Positions 10,430-19,338 of a stretch of DNA of 64,000 bases are shown piece after piece. The stretch comes from Burkholderia sp. GAS332 (GTDB taxonomy: Bacteria > Pseudomonadota > Gammaproteobacteria > Burkholderiales > Burkholderiaceae). How positions within the stretch are numbered: position 1 is the stretch's first letter; every line of letters begins with the position of its first letter. A model generated the notes under the pieces. That model made no database searches. It saw nothing but the letters and a program-made list of their open reading frames with translations, and was not told where the DNA came from. A program made the translations under genes and the position numbers. The DNA lies in the NCBI GenBank assembly GCA_900142905.1, contig FSRV01000002.1, positions 2,108,001 through 2,172,000 of the forward strand. Reading direction: 5' to 3'.

Positions 10430-11302
10430 ATGCTCGCTTCTTCAATCGCCGCCGTATTCGTCGTGTTGTGGTCGACCGGTTTCGTGGTCGCCCGGGCGAT
10501 CACCCCCTATGCCGATCCCAATCTATTCTTGCTCGCGCGCTTTGGCGGCACCGCGCTGATATTCGCGCTTGCCGCGCTCGCCACACGCGCTGCCTGGCCA
10601 ACCGGCCGCGATCTCGGCAAGCATCTGCTCGCGGGTGCGCTACTGCAAGGCGTCTATCTCGGCGCGGGCTACTGGGCTGTCGCGCAGGGTTTGAACGCCG
10701 GTGTCATGGCCTTGCTCGGCGCGCTACAGCCGCTCGCCACTGCGGCCGTCGCCGCGCCGCTGTTTGGCGAGCGGCTGTCGCGGCGCGGGTGGACCGGGAT
10801 GACGCTCGGCCTCGCCGGTGTCGTGCTGGTTCTCGAACCGAAACTCGCCGCAGCCGTGCCGTCGACCGCGCATGGCAACGCGCCGCCGTGGCTGGTCGTG
10901 TTCATTTCGATCGTCGCGATCGGCGCGATCACCGCGGGCACGCTGTTTCAGAAGACGTCGCTGGCGAAGGCCAATATCCGCAGTGCAAGCGCGGTGCAGA
11001 ATTTCGGCGCCGCGGTGGTTGCGGCGGTTCTTGCGCTGGCGCTCGGCGAGCATCGCTGGATTGCCTCGGCCACGCTGTGGGGGTCGCTTGCGTGGGGCAT
11101 CGTGATGCTGTCCGGGATCAGCGTCACCTTGCTGGTGTGGATGGTCAGGCGCGGCGATGCTGCGCGCGCCACCGCGCTGATGTTTCTCGCGCCGCCGCTC
11201 GCCGCGCTCGAAGGGTATGTCGGCTTCGGCGAAACGCTGCTGCCGGTGCAGATCGCGGGATTTGCGGTAGCCCTGATCGGCGTGCTGCTGGCGCGGTCGT
11301 GA
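10430..11302 (+). CDS. EamA/DMT-superfamily permease
   Basis: Inner-membrane drug/metabolite transporter of about 290 aa with ten predicted spans formed by two EamA repeats. The first begins with VVLWSTGFVVARAITPYADP, a typical start of this family, and the second half contains LFQKTSLAKANIRSA and the final GFGETLLPVQIAGFAVALIG. Such proteins export amino acids, purines or other small metabolites; the substrate cannot be told. The frame is open upstream to a GTG at 10388; the ATG at 10430 gives the expected short N-terminus. It lies downstream of the UbiB-like gene in the same direction with a 137-bp gap. Confidence 0.85.
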   Translation: MLASSIAAVFVVLWSTGFVVARAITPYADPNLFLLARFGGTALIFALAALATRAAWPTGRDLGKHLLAGALLQGVYLGAGYWAVAQGLNAGVMALLGALQPLATAAVAAPLFGERLSRRGWTGMTLGLAGVVLVLEPKLAAAVPSTAHGNAPPWLVVFISIVAIGAITAGTLFQKTSLAKANIRSASAVQNFGAAVVAAVLALALGEHRWIASATLWGSLAWGIVMLSGISVTLLVWMVRRGDAARATALMFLAPPLAALEGYVGFGETLLPVQIAGFAVALIGVLLARS

Positions 11303-11395
11303 GGGATTGACCGGCGCACGCCCGCCTGCGTCGGTCAATGCGCGAACCTCGCCAGCTCGATATTGGCTCGACACCCTCGCCCCTCAGCCCACGGA

Positions 11396-12406
11396 TCAAT
11401 CCGCCGTATCGGCGCCGGCCGGTACTTTTGCGCGCACTTTGCTGCCCGGGGCCGGTGCCCAGGCCGGGCGGCTCTTGCGCTCCGAATCCACCACGACGAT
11501 GTAGCGCCCCGCCCATGGGGTCACCTGGCGATCGCTTTTCAGTACCCACAGCGATTTGCCGGACTCGACGAGCGCGGCATATTCAGCGTCGAGAATGCCG
11601 TAGTGATCGAGGAAGGCATTGAGCGACGCGGGAATCCGCACGCAGCCCTTCGAATGGCGAATACCGAGCAGCGGCTCAAGCCGGTCCGGGTCGGTGGCGT
11701 GCATCTGGAAACGCATCTGCGACATGCCGCCCTTGCCCCAACCACGCTCGCCCTGCGCCCAGCCAAGGTCGAAGATCCGCATGTCGCGCTTGCCATAGCC
11801 GCGAATGTGGTTCTCGTTCAGCGTGCCTTCAGAGCGAAAGTCCATGTTGGACGGCGTATGTTCGAACACGCCAAGCGGCGTGATGAAGTGGTCGTACTCG
11901 CCGGGCCGGCCCGTCGAGACAGGCGACGCGCCGATCATCTGCCAGCTATCGGCCGGGGTCGCCCGGAAATAGATGAACAGCGCCTGCACATTGGCATTGC
12001 GGTCCACCATCACGACATACTCGCCCGACAGGTTGCCGAGCATGTTCTCGCCGAGCGCCGTTTGCAGGCGGTCAGCATAGGCGCGCTGCTCCGCAGCCGG
12101 CACTTTCAGCCGACGTGTCACGTCTTGTGCGAACACGCCCCGCAGCAGGAACGCGCGGCGGGGGTCGACCACGCCGGCCGCATCGGGCGCGGCAACGGCC
12201 GACGCATCGACGGTGGGCGCCGGGTGGGCCGCCGCGACAGATGCCGATGCCTGCGCGGTCGTGGTGCCCGCAGCCGGCGCCGTGCCCGACGCCGCAATCG
12301 CGACGCCACATGACACCGCGCAAAAGACCGCCCCCAACGCACGCGTCAGATTGCGTACTGAACGAACTGCGCGCGCGGAACCCGGCGCAAAGAGTAAATC
12401 CGACAT
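11396..12406 (-). CDS. secreted L,D-transpeptidase (YkuD fold)
   Basis: Periplasmic murein-modifying enzyme of about 336 aa. A signal peptide is visible (LTRALGAVFCAVSCGVAIAA), then an Ala/Pro-rich linker of about 60 residues, then a YkuD catalytic domain. The active-site signature is HSKGCVRIPASLNAF, with catalytic Cys and upstream His, and GVFEHTPSNMDFRSEGT lies in the substrate cleft. It would form or exchange 3-3 cross-links or attach proteins to peptidoglycan. I use the ATG at 12406, which opens directly on the signal peptide; the frame is open to 12505. It is divergent from nadE and apparently monocistronic. Confidence 0.88.
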   Translation of the reverse strand: MSDLLFAPGSARAVRSVRNLTRALGAVFCAVSCGVAIAASGTAPAAGTTTAQASASVAAAHPAPTVDASAVAAPDAAGVVDPRRAFLLRGVFAQDVTRRLKVPAAEQRAYADRLQTALGENMLGNLSGEYVVMVDRNANVQALFIYFRATPADSWQMIGASPVSTGRPGEYDHFITPLGVFEHTPSNMDFRSEGTLNENHIRGYGKRDMRIFDLGWAQGERGWGKGGMSQMRFQMHATDPDRLEPLLGIRHSKGCVRIPASLNAFLDHYGILDAEYAALVESGKSLWVLKSDRQVTPWAGRYIVVVDSERKSRPAWAPAPGSKVRAKVPAGADTAD

Positions 12407-12822
12407 ACACACTACTTCGCTTCGACGATCTACCGATGCGGAAGTACTGCGATCCGGTCCAGGCTGGCCAGGCCACTTAGGGTAGTTCATCGCGTATTTG
12501 AGCAAACCTGATTATTATTGACTGCTCGCCGGCTCATGCGGCGCTCGGAACGAGGATGTTACTAAGCACATTAGCATCTGTCGATGACGAATCGGCTAAT
12601 TCACCCGTATCACCACCCTGGACCAACACGATTTAACGCGCTGCGCAGCGGTTTAAAAGCAGCGCAAAGTGCATTTAAAGCCAATAGCCGCGATAAAACT
12701 GCGGGACTGATTCGCCACATCATGCCCGCAGAACCGGCCTGTTCATGGGTCGGCCGCTCGTGCCATTCGCGCGAGCGTTCACGGTCAACACCTACGCCAT
12801 CGCACACGGAGGAAAGAGGAAC
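12407..12822. other. 416-bp intergenic region between L,D-transpeptidase and nadE
   Basis: Divergent promoter region. It holds AT-richer stretches around 12500-12600 and 12630-12690 and a GCGCTGCGCAGCG palindrome near 12640. No open frame with a ribosome site is seen. Confidence 0.4.
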
Positions 12823-13683
12823 ATGACGCAACAAGACCCAGCCGCACGCCAGGCAAGCATCGCAGCGGAAATGCACGTTGCCGCCGAATTCGACGCCGCG
12901 CAGGAAATCGAGCGCCGGGTCGCATTTCTGGCGAACTATCTGCGCAGCAGCGGCCTGAAAACCTATGTGCTCGGCATCAGCGGCGGTGTCGATTCGACGA
13001 CCGCCGGGCGGCTTGCCCAACTGGCTGTCGAACGGTTGCGCGCCGATCATTACGACGCGCGTTTCGTCGCGATCCGCTTACCCTACGGCGTGCAAAAAGA
13101 TGAAGCCGACGCACAGCAGGCCTTGAGTTTCATTCGAGCGGACGAAAACCTCACCATCGATATCAAACCCGCCGCCGACGCGATGCTCACCGCGCTGAAT
13201 AACAGCGGCATGCGATTTAACGACGACTCACAGCAGGATTTCATTCACGGCAATATCAAGGCGCGGCAGCGAATGATCGCGCAATACGCGGTAGCCGGCG
13301 CCCGGGCCGGTGTGGTGATCGGCACGGACCACGCGGCCGAATCGGTGATGGGATTTTTCACGAAGTTCGGCGACGGCGGCGCCGATGTGCTGCCGCTCAC
13401 CGGCCTGAACAAACGCCGTGTGCGGGCCGTGTCCAAAGCCTTGGGGGCACCCGAAGCGCTGGCCCACAAAGTACCGACCGCCGACCTGGAAATGTTGCGC
13501 CCACAACGACCGGACGAAGACGCGTACGGCATCCCTTACGACGATATCGACGACTTTCTGGAAGGTAAACCCGTGAGCGACGCCGCGCGCGAGACAGTCT
13601 TGCGCTTCTACGATGTCACGCGGCACAAGCGGGCGTTGCCCTACACGCCGTTCGATTGGCCGGTGAAGACAGGCGGGGAATGA
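12823..13683 (+). CDS. nadE: ammonia-dependent NAD+ synthetase
   Basis: Amidates nicotinic acid adenine dinucleotide with ammonia and ATP, the last step of NAD+ synthesis in the cytoplasm. At 286 aa it has the length of the single-domain E. coli-type enzyme and lacks a glutaminase domain. The PP-loop ATP motif LGISGGVDSTTAGRLAQLA is near residue 46. Also present are GNIKARQRMIAQY, VIGTDHAAESVMGFFTKFGD and the late RPDEDAYGIPYDDID. The ATG at 12823 follows GGAGGAAAGAGGAAC; the longer upstream frame is not needed. It is a single gene. Confidence 0.96.
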   Translation: MTQQDPAARQASIAAEMHVAAEFDAAQEIERRVAFLANYLRSSGLKTYVLGISGGVDSTTAGRLAQLAVERLRADHYDARFVAIRLPYGVQKDEADAQQALSFIRADENLTIDIKPAADAMLTALNNSGMRFNDDSQQDFIHGNIKARQRMIAQYAVAGARAGVVIGTDHAAESVMGFFTKFGDGGADVLPLTGLNKRRVRAVSKALGAPEALAHKVPTADLEMLRPQRPDEDAYGIPYDDIDDFLEGKPVSDAARETVLRFYDVTRHKRALPYTPFDWPVKTGGE

Positions 13684-13804
13684 GAGGGGGAATGTAAAAA
13701 ACAGAATGCGCGGGGAGGATGCGCGTCACGAATATGCGCCAGACGCCGTGCGTTCTCCCCACTCGGCGCATTCGAAGCAATCGGCAAATGCAGTTGCGAC
13801 AGTC

Positions 13805-14074
13805 TCAGTGAGCAGGCGACGACGGGTCGTCGCTGAACAGATCGGCACTCGCCTCGAGCGTCAAGCCGCCCAACTGCTTGCCGTGAATCTGCCGCGCGAT
13901 CACCTCGCCCACATACGGCACTTCCGCGTTCAGCTCGACCGTGGCATAGGCGCTGGGTTTCCCGGCGTCGACCACCTCGACGTGTTTCGCGTAATGCCCA
14001 AGCTCACGCTTGAGGAATTCCCGCACTTCCTGCTCGCTGCACGATTCCGCGATATTGCGCACGATCAGGTTCAT
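13805..14074 (-). CDS. small RRM-like RNA-binding protein
   Basis: Acidic 89-aa protein with the pattern of an RNA-recognition motif. LIVRNI near residue 3 is an RNP2-like strand, an alpha helix follows (SEQEVREFLKRELG), AYATVELNAE is the RNP1-like strand, and VIARQIHGKQLGGLTLEA is the second helix with final strand. One of the usual RNP1 aromatics is absent, so binding is inferred from the fold only. The ATG follows GAGGG and lies 5 bp after the stop of a 48-aa membrane protein, which suggests coupled translation. Its role is unknown. Confidence 0.7.
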   Translation of the reverse strand: MNLIVRNIAESCSEQEVREFLKRELGHYAKHVEVVDAGKPSAYATVELNAEVPYVGEVIARQIHGKQLGGLTLEASADLFSDDPSSPAH

Positions 14075-14079
14075 GCCGC

Positions 14080-14226
14080 CTACCCTCGGCGTGTACTGCG
14101 ATCCGCGGCCTGCACGCGCACCGGGCGCAGCGCGGCACGCTGTTTCGCCTGAGCTGCCGCGAGTTGGCGGATCAATGCAGCACCGGCCGCACCCAAAGCA
14201 GCCAATGACAGATAGAAGGCAACCAT
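14080..14226 (-). CDS. 48-aa predicted single-span membrane protein
   Basis: Very small open frame starting at ATG 14226, six bases after a clear GGGGAG ribosome site. The first 20 residues are hydrophobic (FYLSLAALGAAGAALI), and the rest is basic with several Arg and Gln, as in a single-pass protein with a cytoplasmic tail. It ends 5 bp before the RRM-like gene, so the two probably form an operon. I do not recognise a family. Confidence 0.55.
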   Translation of the reverse strand: MVAFYLSLAALGAAGAALIRQLAAAQAKQRAALRPVRVQAADRSTRRG

Positions 14227-14502
14227 TTAAATCTCCCCTTCGAAATTCGTCCTGTTTTCAGGATAGCCACAATCGACAACAAAAGCGATGCGACACAACG
14301 TCGTAAAACGGACTTTAAAACTTCCGTTAATGCACTGTACCTGAATAAGCAGCGGTAAAAATAGCAAAACACATGTTCATTCAGTGGTGCAGGCCCGGAC
14401 CATGCCCAGACGCGGACGCTGGACGCAAGAACCGGACCGCGATACGTGTCGCCATGGGCATCCTGCGGGGGGCGTGCGCAAAGGGCGGGCTGATCGTCGG
14501 GA

Positions 14503-14853
14503 TCAGTCCGCCGCTTGCACGTTGGCCGCGCTCACCCACCACGCATTCTTGCCTTGCGGCACGTGAACCAGCACCGCGGACGGATCGTCGACGCCGTCGT
14601 CGGCGATTTCACACACCGCCAAGCCGTCCGGCAGGCGTTTCACCTCGCCGGCCGCCTGGAACAGCGCGATGCGCTGCGCGTTAGACGGCTGCAGTTGCCG
14701 ATAGACGTCGAAACTGATGGCCGCGGGCACGTCGCCGCGAATCTGCAGCGAGCCGGCACTGCCACAGCGCGCGGGTTCGGCGGCAAGCGCCGCTGCACTG
14801 CCGAACAGACCGCCGAAAGTGAGCGTCAATGCGGCAAGGCGTGAAAGGGTCAT
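14503..14853 (-). CDS. secreted protein of unknown function, 116 aa
   Basis: A Sec signal peptide is obvious (LAALTLTFGGLFGSAAALAA, cleavage near AEPA). The mature part of about 90 residues contains two Cys, likely a disulfide (ARCGSAG and AVCEIADDG), and ends in WWVSAANVQAAD. The ATG at 14853 follows GGAG; the frame continues upstream to 15009 but lacks a good start there. It reads in the same direction as the HNH-like gene upstream, with a 100-bp gap. No family was recognised. Confidence 0.65.
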   Translation of the reverse strand: MTLSRLAALTLTFGGLFGSAAALAAEPARCGSAGSLQIRGDVPAAISFDVYRQLQPSNAQRIALFQAAGEVKRLPDGLAVCEIADDGVDDPSAVLVHVPQGKNAWWVSAANVQAAD

Positions 14854-14953
14854 GGTGATTCTCCGGGAATAAGTTGGGACCGCGCGCTGCGAGCGGCGTG
14901 GCTGAATACGCGCGAACGGCCCACGAGGGCAACGCAGGCGAAGACCGGCGGTC

Positions 14954-15484
14954 TCATGGCGCGCTGTCGCGACCGTCACCTCGCCCGTTGCTGTCGCCGG
15001 TCGCGACATCGAGACGGCTCACGTCGCAAGACGTCTGGCTGAAACCTGAATAGACCACCGACCAGTTACCGACAATCGCGGCTTGCGCCTCCGCGAGGCT
15101 CAGCTTCCCTTCGCAAACGCAGCGTTTGAGCATGACCGCGGCACGCGCCTTGCGACGCTCGCCCTGCTGGCCTGCCCACGGCAGAAGATCGAGATTGGCG
15201 GGTGCATTCGGCGAGCCGCCGAGCACAATGGGCACGCGCCTATCCAGCGCGAACGTGGGACCGTTGCCGGCATCGATACCGCGCTCGGCAAGCATGCGCG
15301 CCTTGTGTGCCATCAACTCGTCGAACGGCGGTGCAACGGTGTCCGCGTAACCGGGCCGGCAAATCGTGTCGCTGACCGACTCCTGCGTGACGCGCTCGTC
15401 GAGCATCGCTGAATCCTGAGCGCGGGCTTCACCGACGCGCAATGCAAGTACCGCGGCGAAGCCGAGCAGGAAGGCAACGCGCAT
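14954..15484 (-). CDS. secreted HNH-nuclease-like protein with altered active site
   Basis: About 176 aa with a signal peptide (VAFLLGFAAVLALRVGEARA). The mature region follows the layout of short proteobacterial HNH-type proteins: ICRPGYADTV, then RRVPIVLGGSPNAPANLDLLPW, then KARAAVMLKRCVCEGKLSL and AQAAIVGNW. In active relatives the first His of the motif follows Asp (DH), and here the sequence is LDRRVPI, so the general base is missing. It may be a non-catalytic binding protein. The ATG at 15484 opens directly on the signal peptide. Confidence 0.6.
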   Translation of the reverse strand: MRVAFLLGFAAVLALRVGEARAQDSAMLDERVTQESVSDTICRPGYADTVAPPFDELMAHKARMLAERGIDAGNGPTFALDRRVPIVLGGSPNAPANLDLLPWAGQQGERRKARAAVMLKRCVCEGKLSLAEAQAAIVGNWSVVYSGFSQTSCDVSRLDVATGDSNGRGDGRDSAP

Positions 15485-15842
15485 CGTGCGGGCAGGACGC
15501 GCGGCGCCGCACCGGCGCGCGAGCGTTGGCGGAATCGCTTGATATATACGGATGGATGCGTCGCGGTAATAGATGATGCGGCGCCTGTCTGCAATGCCTG
15601 CGTTCATTCGTCGGCGCGCCGGCAGCGGCGCGCAATAGTTCAATTCTCAGACTAATTAAAACACATTCAATATTTCCGCGTAAGGAAGCCGCACTGGCGC
15701 AAATTGGCGAAGATGCGTCCAGATGCGCTCGCAGATGTCGGCCGATGCGGTCTTGCCGTGTACGCATACACGTTGCAAGACCGCGCCGAACCTCAGGATA
15801 AAGACAACACCGCTGTCCGCACGGCGCCAACAGCTCGCTACG

Positions 15843-17510
15843 TCAATCCGGTTTCGCCACCCGAACCCGAGCCTGCAAGGCGCGGATACGCCCGAGCGCC
15901 TGAGTATTGGACACCGTCGCGTCATACATCTTGGCGAGATCCGCCTTGAGCGCGGTACGCGAGCCGCCGTCGAGATAGACCATGTGCCCCGACGGATAAA
16001 AACGCGCCGACAGATTCTGCCGGACCTGCTGGCTGACTAACGGCATTTGCTGCAGATCGAGCACGGTCTGATAGAACGGCGTGACGTAGTCGAAGAAACC
16101 GTTCGCCGACAGCACCTTCAGGTCAGGATTGAGCGCCATCACGGCGGCAAGGTCGCCGGCGGTGTACAGAATGATGTTGCCCTTCGCATCGAGCCCCTTC
16201 TGCGCACCGGTCGGATCGATGTGGCTGAAGTCCCAATACTGGAATGCCTGATCGTTGAGGTCCGTGAACGCCGAATTCGACGTGTATTTCAACTGCTCGT
16301 TCAGATACACGTTCCACATGGTCGTGTACACGCCGGTTACCGCCGTCATGGTCGGATCGTTGCCGCCGGAATTCGGGTCGATCTTGCCGGCAATGCCGGT
16401 GTTGATCGCCGTCACGCGGCCGTCGTACTCGCCGAGCGCGAGGCCCTGCGATTTCAGCAAGCTGGTCAGGAACAGCGAATTGCCGCGACTGTCGTACGAC
16501 GCGATATCGAGGCTCCAGGCGAGCAAGGTGGTTTTGTCGATACCGGTGTATTCGCTCAGCTTTTCGACCGTTGCGGAATCGGTAGTCGGAAATTTGCGCA
16601 ACGCCGCCAGATAGTCGGTGCGTGCGAATTGCGCCACTTCTTCGGCAAACGTGCCGAGGTCGGTGGGCCGCGGCGCGATGCCGAGTTTCTTGTGATACCA
16701 CGCGTCCGCCGAGGCCGTGGGCAAGGCGCCGACCGGGTTGCCGGATTGCGTGTAATCGAGAATGGACGATTGGATCGTGATGCCGTTCAGATCGACGCCG
16801 TCTTCATGCAGCCGGTACGCCAGCACACAACTGCGCGCCGTGCCGTAAGACTCGCCGAACAGGTACTTCGGCGAATTCCAGCGATTGTTCTTGGTGAGAA
16901 AGCGTTTGATGAACTGCTTGATCGAGTCTGCGTCCTGGTCGACGCCCCAGAAGGCGCGGTTCGTCTTCGGCGCAATGGCCGCGGAGTAGCCCGTTCCAAC
17001 CGGGTTGATAAAGACGAGGTCGCTCTTGTCGAGCAGACTGTCCGGGTTGTCTTCCATCGAATACGGCGCGGGCGGCGTAAAGCCCGGCATCGACGTCTTG
17101 ATGCGGCGAGGCGCGAACGAGCCCAGCAGCACGAACACCGAAGACGAACCCGGGCCGCCGTTGTAGAAGAACGTCACCGGGCGGGTGTCCTCCTTCTGAT
17201 TGTCCTGCGTGAACGCGACGTAGAACATCTTGGCTTCAGGCTGCGAACTGCTCGAGTCCACAATCACGAGGTGACCTGCCGCCGCCGTATAGTTGATTTT
17301 CTGGCCGCCGATCACGATCGAATGATGCGTCACCGCGGCGGTTTCAGTGGTATCAGTCACGGAATCGTCCGGCCCGTTGCCATATGCAACCGGATCGAAG
17401 AACGGCTGATCGCCTGCTTTGTTCGACGCGCCGGCGGCAGCCTTTGCGGGTGCAGCATGCGTGTTGTGTGAAGACTGCGGACTAACGGAAGCTGACTCGG
17501 TGTTCGTCAT
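15843..17510 (-). CDS. S10-family serine carboxypeptidase-like protein
   Basis: Alpha/beta-hydrolase of 555 aa with serine carboxypeptidase landmarks: FYNGGPGSSSVFVLLGSFAP (oxyanion region), nucleophile Ser in LFGESYGTARS, Asp in SANGFFDYVTPF and His in PSGHMVYLDGG. Enzymes of this family remove C-terminal residues at acid pH. No classical signal peptide is seen in the first 60 residues, which are Ser/Thr/Ala-rich, so its location is unclear. GGAG lies upstream of the ATG at 17510, and a 10-bp tandem repeat begins about 30 bp further upstream. Its neighbour is another acid-acting peptidase (S53). Confidence 0.85.
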   Translation of the reverse strand: MTNTESASVSPQSSHNTHAAPAKAAAGASNKAGDQPFFDPVAYGNGPDDSVTDTTETAAVTHHSIVIGGQKINYTAAAGHLVIVDSSSSQPEAKMFYVAFTQDNQKEDTRPVTFFYNGGPGSSSVFVLLGSFAPRRIKTSMPGFTPPAPYSMEDNPDSLLDKSDLVFINPVGTGYSAAIAPKTNRAFWGVDQDADSIKQFIKRFLTKNNRWNSPKYLFGESYGTARSCVLAYRLHEDGVDLNGITIQSSILDYTQSGNPVGALPTASADAWYHKKLGIAPRPTDLGTFAEEVAQFARTDYLAALRKFPTTDSATVEKLSEYTGIDKTTLLAWSLDIASYDSRGNSLFLTSLLKSQGLALGEYDGRVTAINTGIAGKIDPNSGGNDPTMTAVTGVYTTMWNVYLNEQLKYTSNSAFTDLNDQAFQYWDFSHIDPTGAQKGLDAKGNIILYTAGDLAAVMALNPDLKVLSANGFFDYVTPFYQTVLDLQQMPLVSQQVRQNLSARFYPSGHMVYLDGGSRTALKADLAKMYDATVSNTQALGRIRALQARVRVAKPD

Positions 17511-17533
17511 GATCGCTCCATGGGTTCGTTAAC

Positions 17534-17610
17534 GTCTTGATGTCTTGATGTGTCTTGATGTGTCTTGATGTGTCTTGATGTGTCTCGATGTGTCTCGATG
17601 TGGCCTGATG
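17534..17610. repeat. 10-bp tandem repeat upstream of the S10 peptidase gene (TGTCTTGATG)
   Basis: Four exact TGTCTTGATG copies (17541-17580) are followed by two TGTCTCGATG copies and one TGGCCTGATG. A partial copy precedes them at 17534-17542. The period equals one helical turn, so any protein site in it would recur on the same face of the DNA. It lies 24 to 100 bp upstream of the peptidase start codon. Confidence 0.9.
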
Positions 17611-17775
17611 CCTCTTGTGTGTCCTGTGTTGCCTGCGTCTCTTGAAGCCATGCACCCTACCGCCTGCGGCCTGAAAGCGGTGCACCGTGGGACAAGCGCG
17701 GGCGGCAGGTGAGCGCCCGATCTGTCAGCCAACAATCAGCCAGGCGCCATTCGAACCGGTCCGCGACTCATCAGA

Positions 17776-19338
17776 CTATAGTGCCGCCGCCACCTTCTGA
17801 CCATCGGGACTACCAAGTCCCGTACATGCATCCCAGCCCGGCGACGCGGCGAAGCTGCCGTTGTTGCCCTGGGTGATGTCGTGACACACCCCCGGCGCCT
17901 TGTACAACTTCGGGTTGATGAAACCGGCCGGTTGCCCGTTCGCCGCATTGATCCGCGCAATCAACGCCGACCACAGCGGTGCAACCGCACTGGTGCCACC
18001 GACCACCGTCTGCGTGCCGTCGATCAATACGCTATAGCCGGTGACAGGCGACGCATCGCCGGCCACGTCCGGCACGCCACGCCCGCTGAGCGCCGTCTTC
18101 GCGCCGCGCGATGAAGTGGCCGACAAGCCTTGCTGCCAAACCGGGACCGGAAAGGCCTTGCTCACGCCACCGCCGCTCGCGCCGCCTTGCGCGCCGTCGT
18201 TCCACACCACCTCCTGCGAGATCGCGGTGCCCGACGCGGTCAGGTGCGTACCGCCGCATGCCAGCACATAAGGGCTTGACGCCGGAAAGTCGACCTGATC
18301 GCTGCCGGACCCGTCGCTCGAACCGCTATCGCCCGACGCCGCGCAAACCGTCACACCCAGGGCCGCCGCCGTTTGCAGCACGCTGTTGAACGCTTGCAGC
18401 GACTGGGCGGTCCAACTCGACTCCGGGCCACCCCAACTGATCGAGATGACCGTGGGCTTGTTGGTCGTGTCATGCACCGCACTGCTCACCGCGTCGATGA
18501 AACCGGCGTCGCTGTTCTGCGTGAAATAGACCGCGATCGTGGCGCCAGGCACAATCGCACCGACGATTTCGATGTCGAGCGTGACTTCGCCATCGGGCCC
18601 GTTCGGGTCGCCGCTCGGCTGGTTGCTGCCCTCATCGACGCCGACCGCTGTCACCTTCGGTGAAGCCACACCCAGGCTCGCAAAGTAACTCTTGAGGTCG
18701 GACGTGTTGTACCCGCCGCCGAGTTCGATGATGCCGACGCATTCGCCGCTGCCGTCGCCTTGCGGAAACTGATACAACGATGCGAGCTGCAGCGGCGTAA
18801 AGGAGGAAGCCTGCTGATGCGCTTTAGCCGGTTGGAACGGCGGCCGGATGCGAAAGTGCGGCCGCGCCTGGGGCCGGTTATCGAGCCCGAGTACGGCTTG
18901 CACAATGCCGTGCAGATCGTCCGGCACGCTGATCGTGCCGGTGCGGCCGCGGAACTGCCCCGCTGTGTGATGCTGATAATGTTCCAGCTTGACGCCGAAC
19001 GCGGTCTGGAACTGCGCGATCGTGCCACCCAGCAACACCTGGCGTGCGGCCGGATCTTCCCGTACCACCGTCAAGCCGTGTGCGGCGGCAAAGGCTTTGA
19101 CCTTGGCGATGTCGTCCGGCGCGGCGCCATACTCTTTGGCAAACGCCTCGCGCGATAGGGGTTTGACGCCCGGGTCGCCCGCTTCAATCTTGCTCATCAA
19201 TGCGTCGAACTGCGCCTGCCGCTGACGGCGCAGTATCACGAAAACCTCGATTCGTTCTGCCGGGTCGCATTGCCCAATGACTGTCGAACCTTGTTCTGCC
19301 GTTCGCTCGCTTCCCGGCAGCGGTTGTCTGTTGACCAT
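17776..19338 (-). CDS. S53 sedolisin (kumamolisin-type) acid protease precursor
   Basis: 520-aa proenzyme with an activation domain at about residues 30-170 (LSREAFAKEYGAAPDDIAKV, then GGTIAQFQTAFGVKLEHYQ) and a subtilisin-like catalytic domain. The catalytic Glu and Asp are in DGEVTLDIEIVGA, the oxyanion Asp region in AASGDSGSSDG, and the Ser in VVGGTSAVAPLWSAL. A C-terminal calcium loop is suggested by CHDITQGNNG and WDACTGLGSP. Sedolisins act at low pH. No Sec signal is evident at the N-terminus, as in several bacterial members. The ATG at 19338 follows AGGAGA. It is upstream of the S10 gene in the same direction. Confidence 0.93.
   Translation of the reverse strand: MVNRQPLPGSERTAEQGSTVIGQCDPAERIEVFVILRRQRQAQFDALMSKIEAGDPGVKPLSREAFAKEYGAAPDDIAKVKAFAAAHGLTVVREDPAARQVLLGGTIAQFQTAFGVKLEHYQHHTAGQFRGRTGTISVPDDLHGIVQAVLGLDNRPQARPHFRIRPPFQPAKAHQQASSFTPLQLASLYQFPQGDGSGECVGIIELGGGYNTSDLKSYFASLGVASPKVTAVGVDEGSNQPSGDPNGPDGEVTLDIEIVGAIVPGATIAVYFTQNSDAGFIDAVSSAVHDTTNKPTVISISWGGPESSWTAQSLQAFNSVLQTAAALGVTVCAASGDSGSSDGSGSDQVDFPASSPYVLACGGTHLTASGTAISQEVVWNDGAQGGASGGGVSKAFPVPVWQQGLSATSSRGAKTALSGRGVPDVAGDASPVTGYSVLIDGTQTVVGGTSAVAPLWSALIARINAANGQPAGFINPKLYKAPGVCHDITQGNNGSFAASPGWDACTGLGSPDGQKVAAAL

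Noticed and set aside
17482..17735. open frames encoding repeated Thr-His-Gln-Asp peptide units
   Set aside because: They are translations of the 10-bp DNA repeat, partly overlap the peptidase start and lack ribosome sites.
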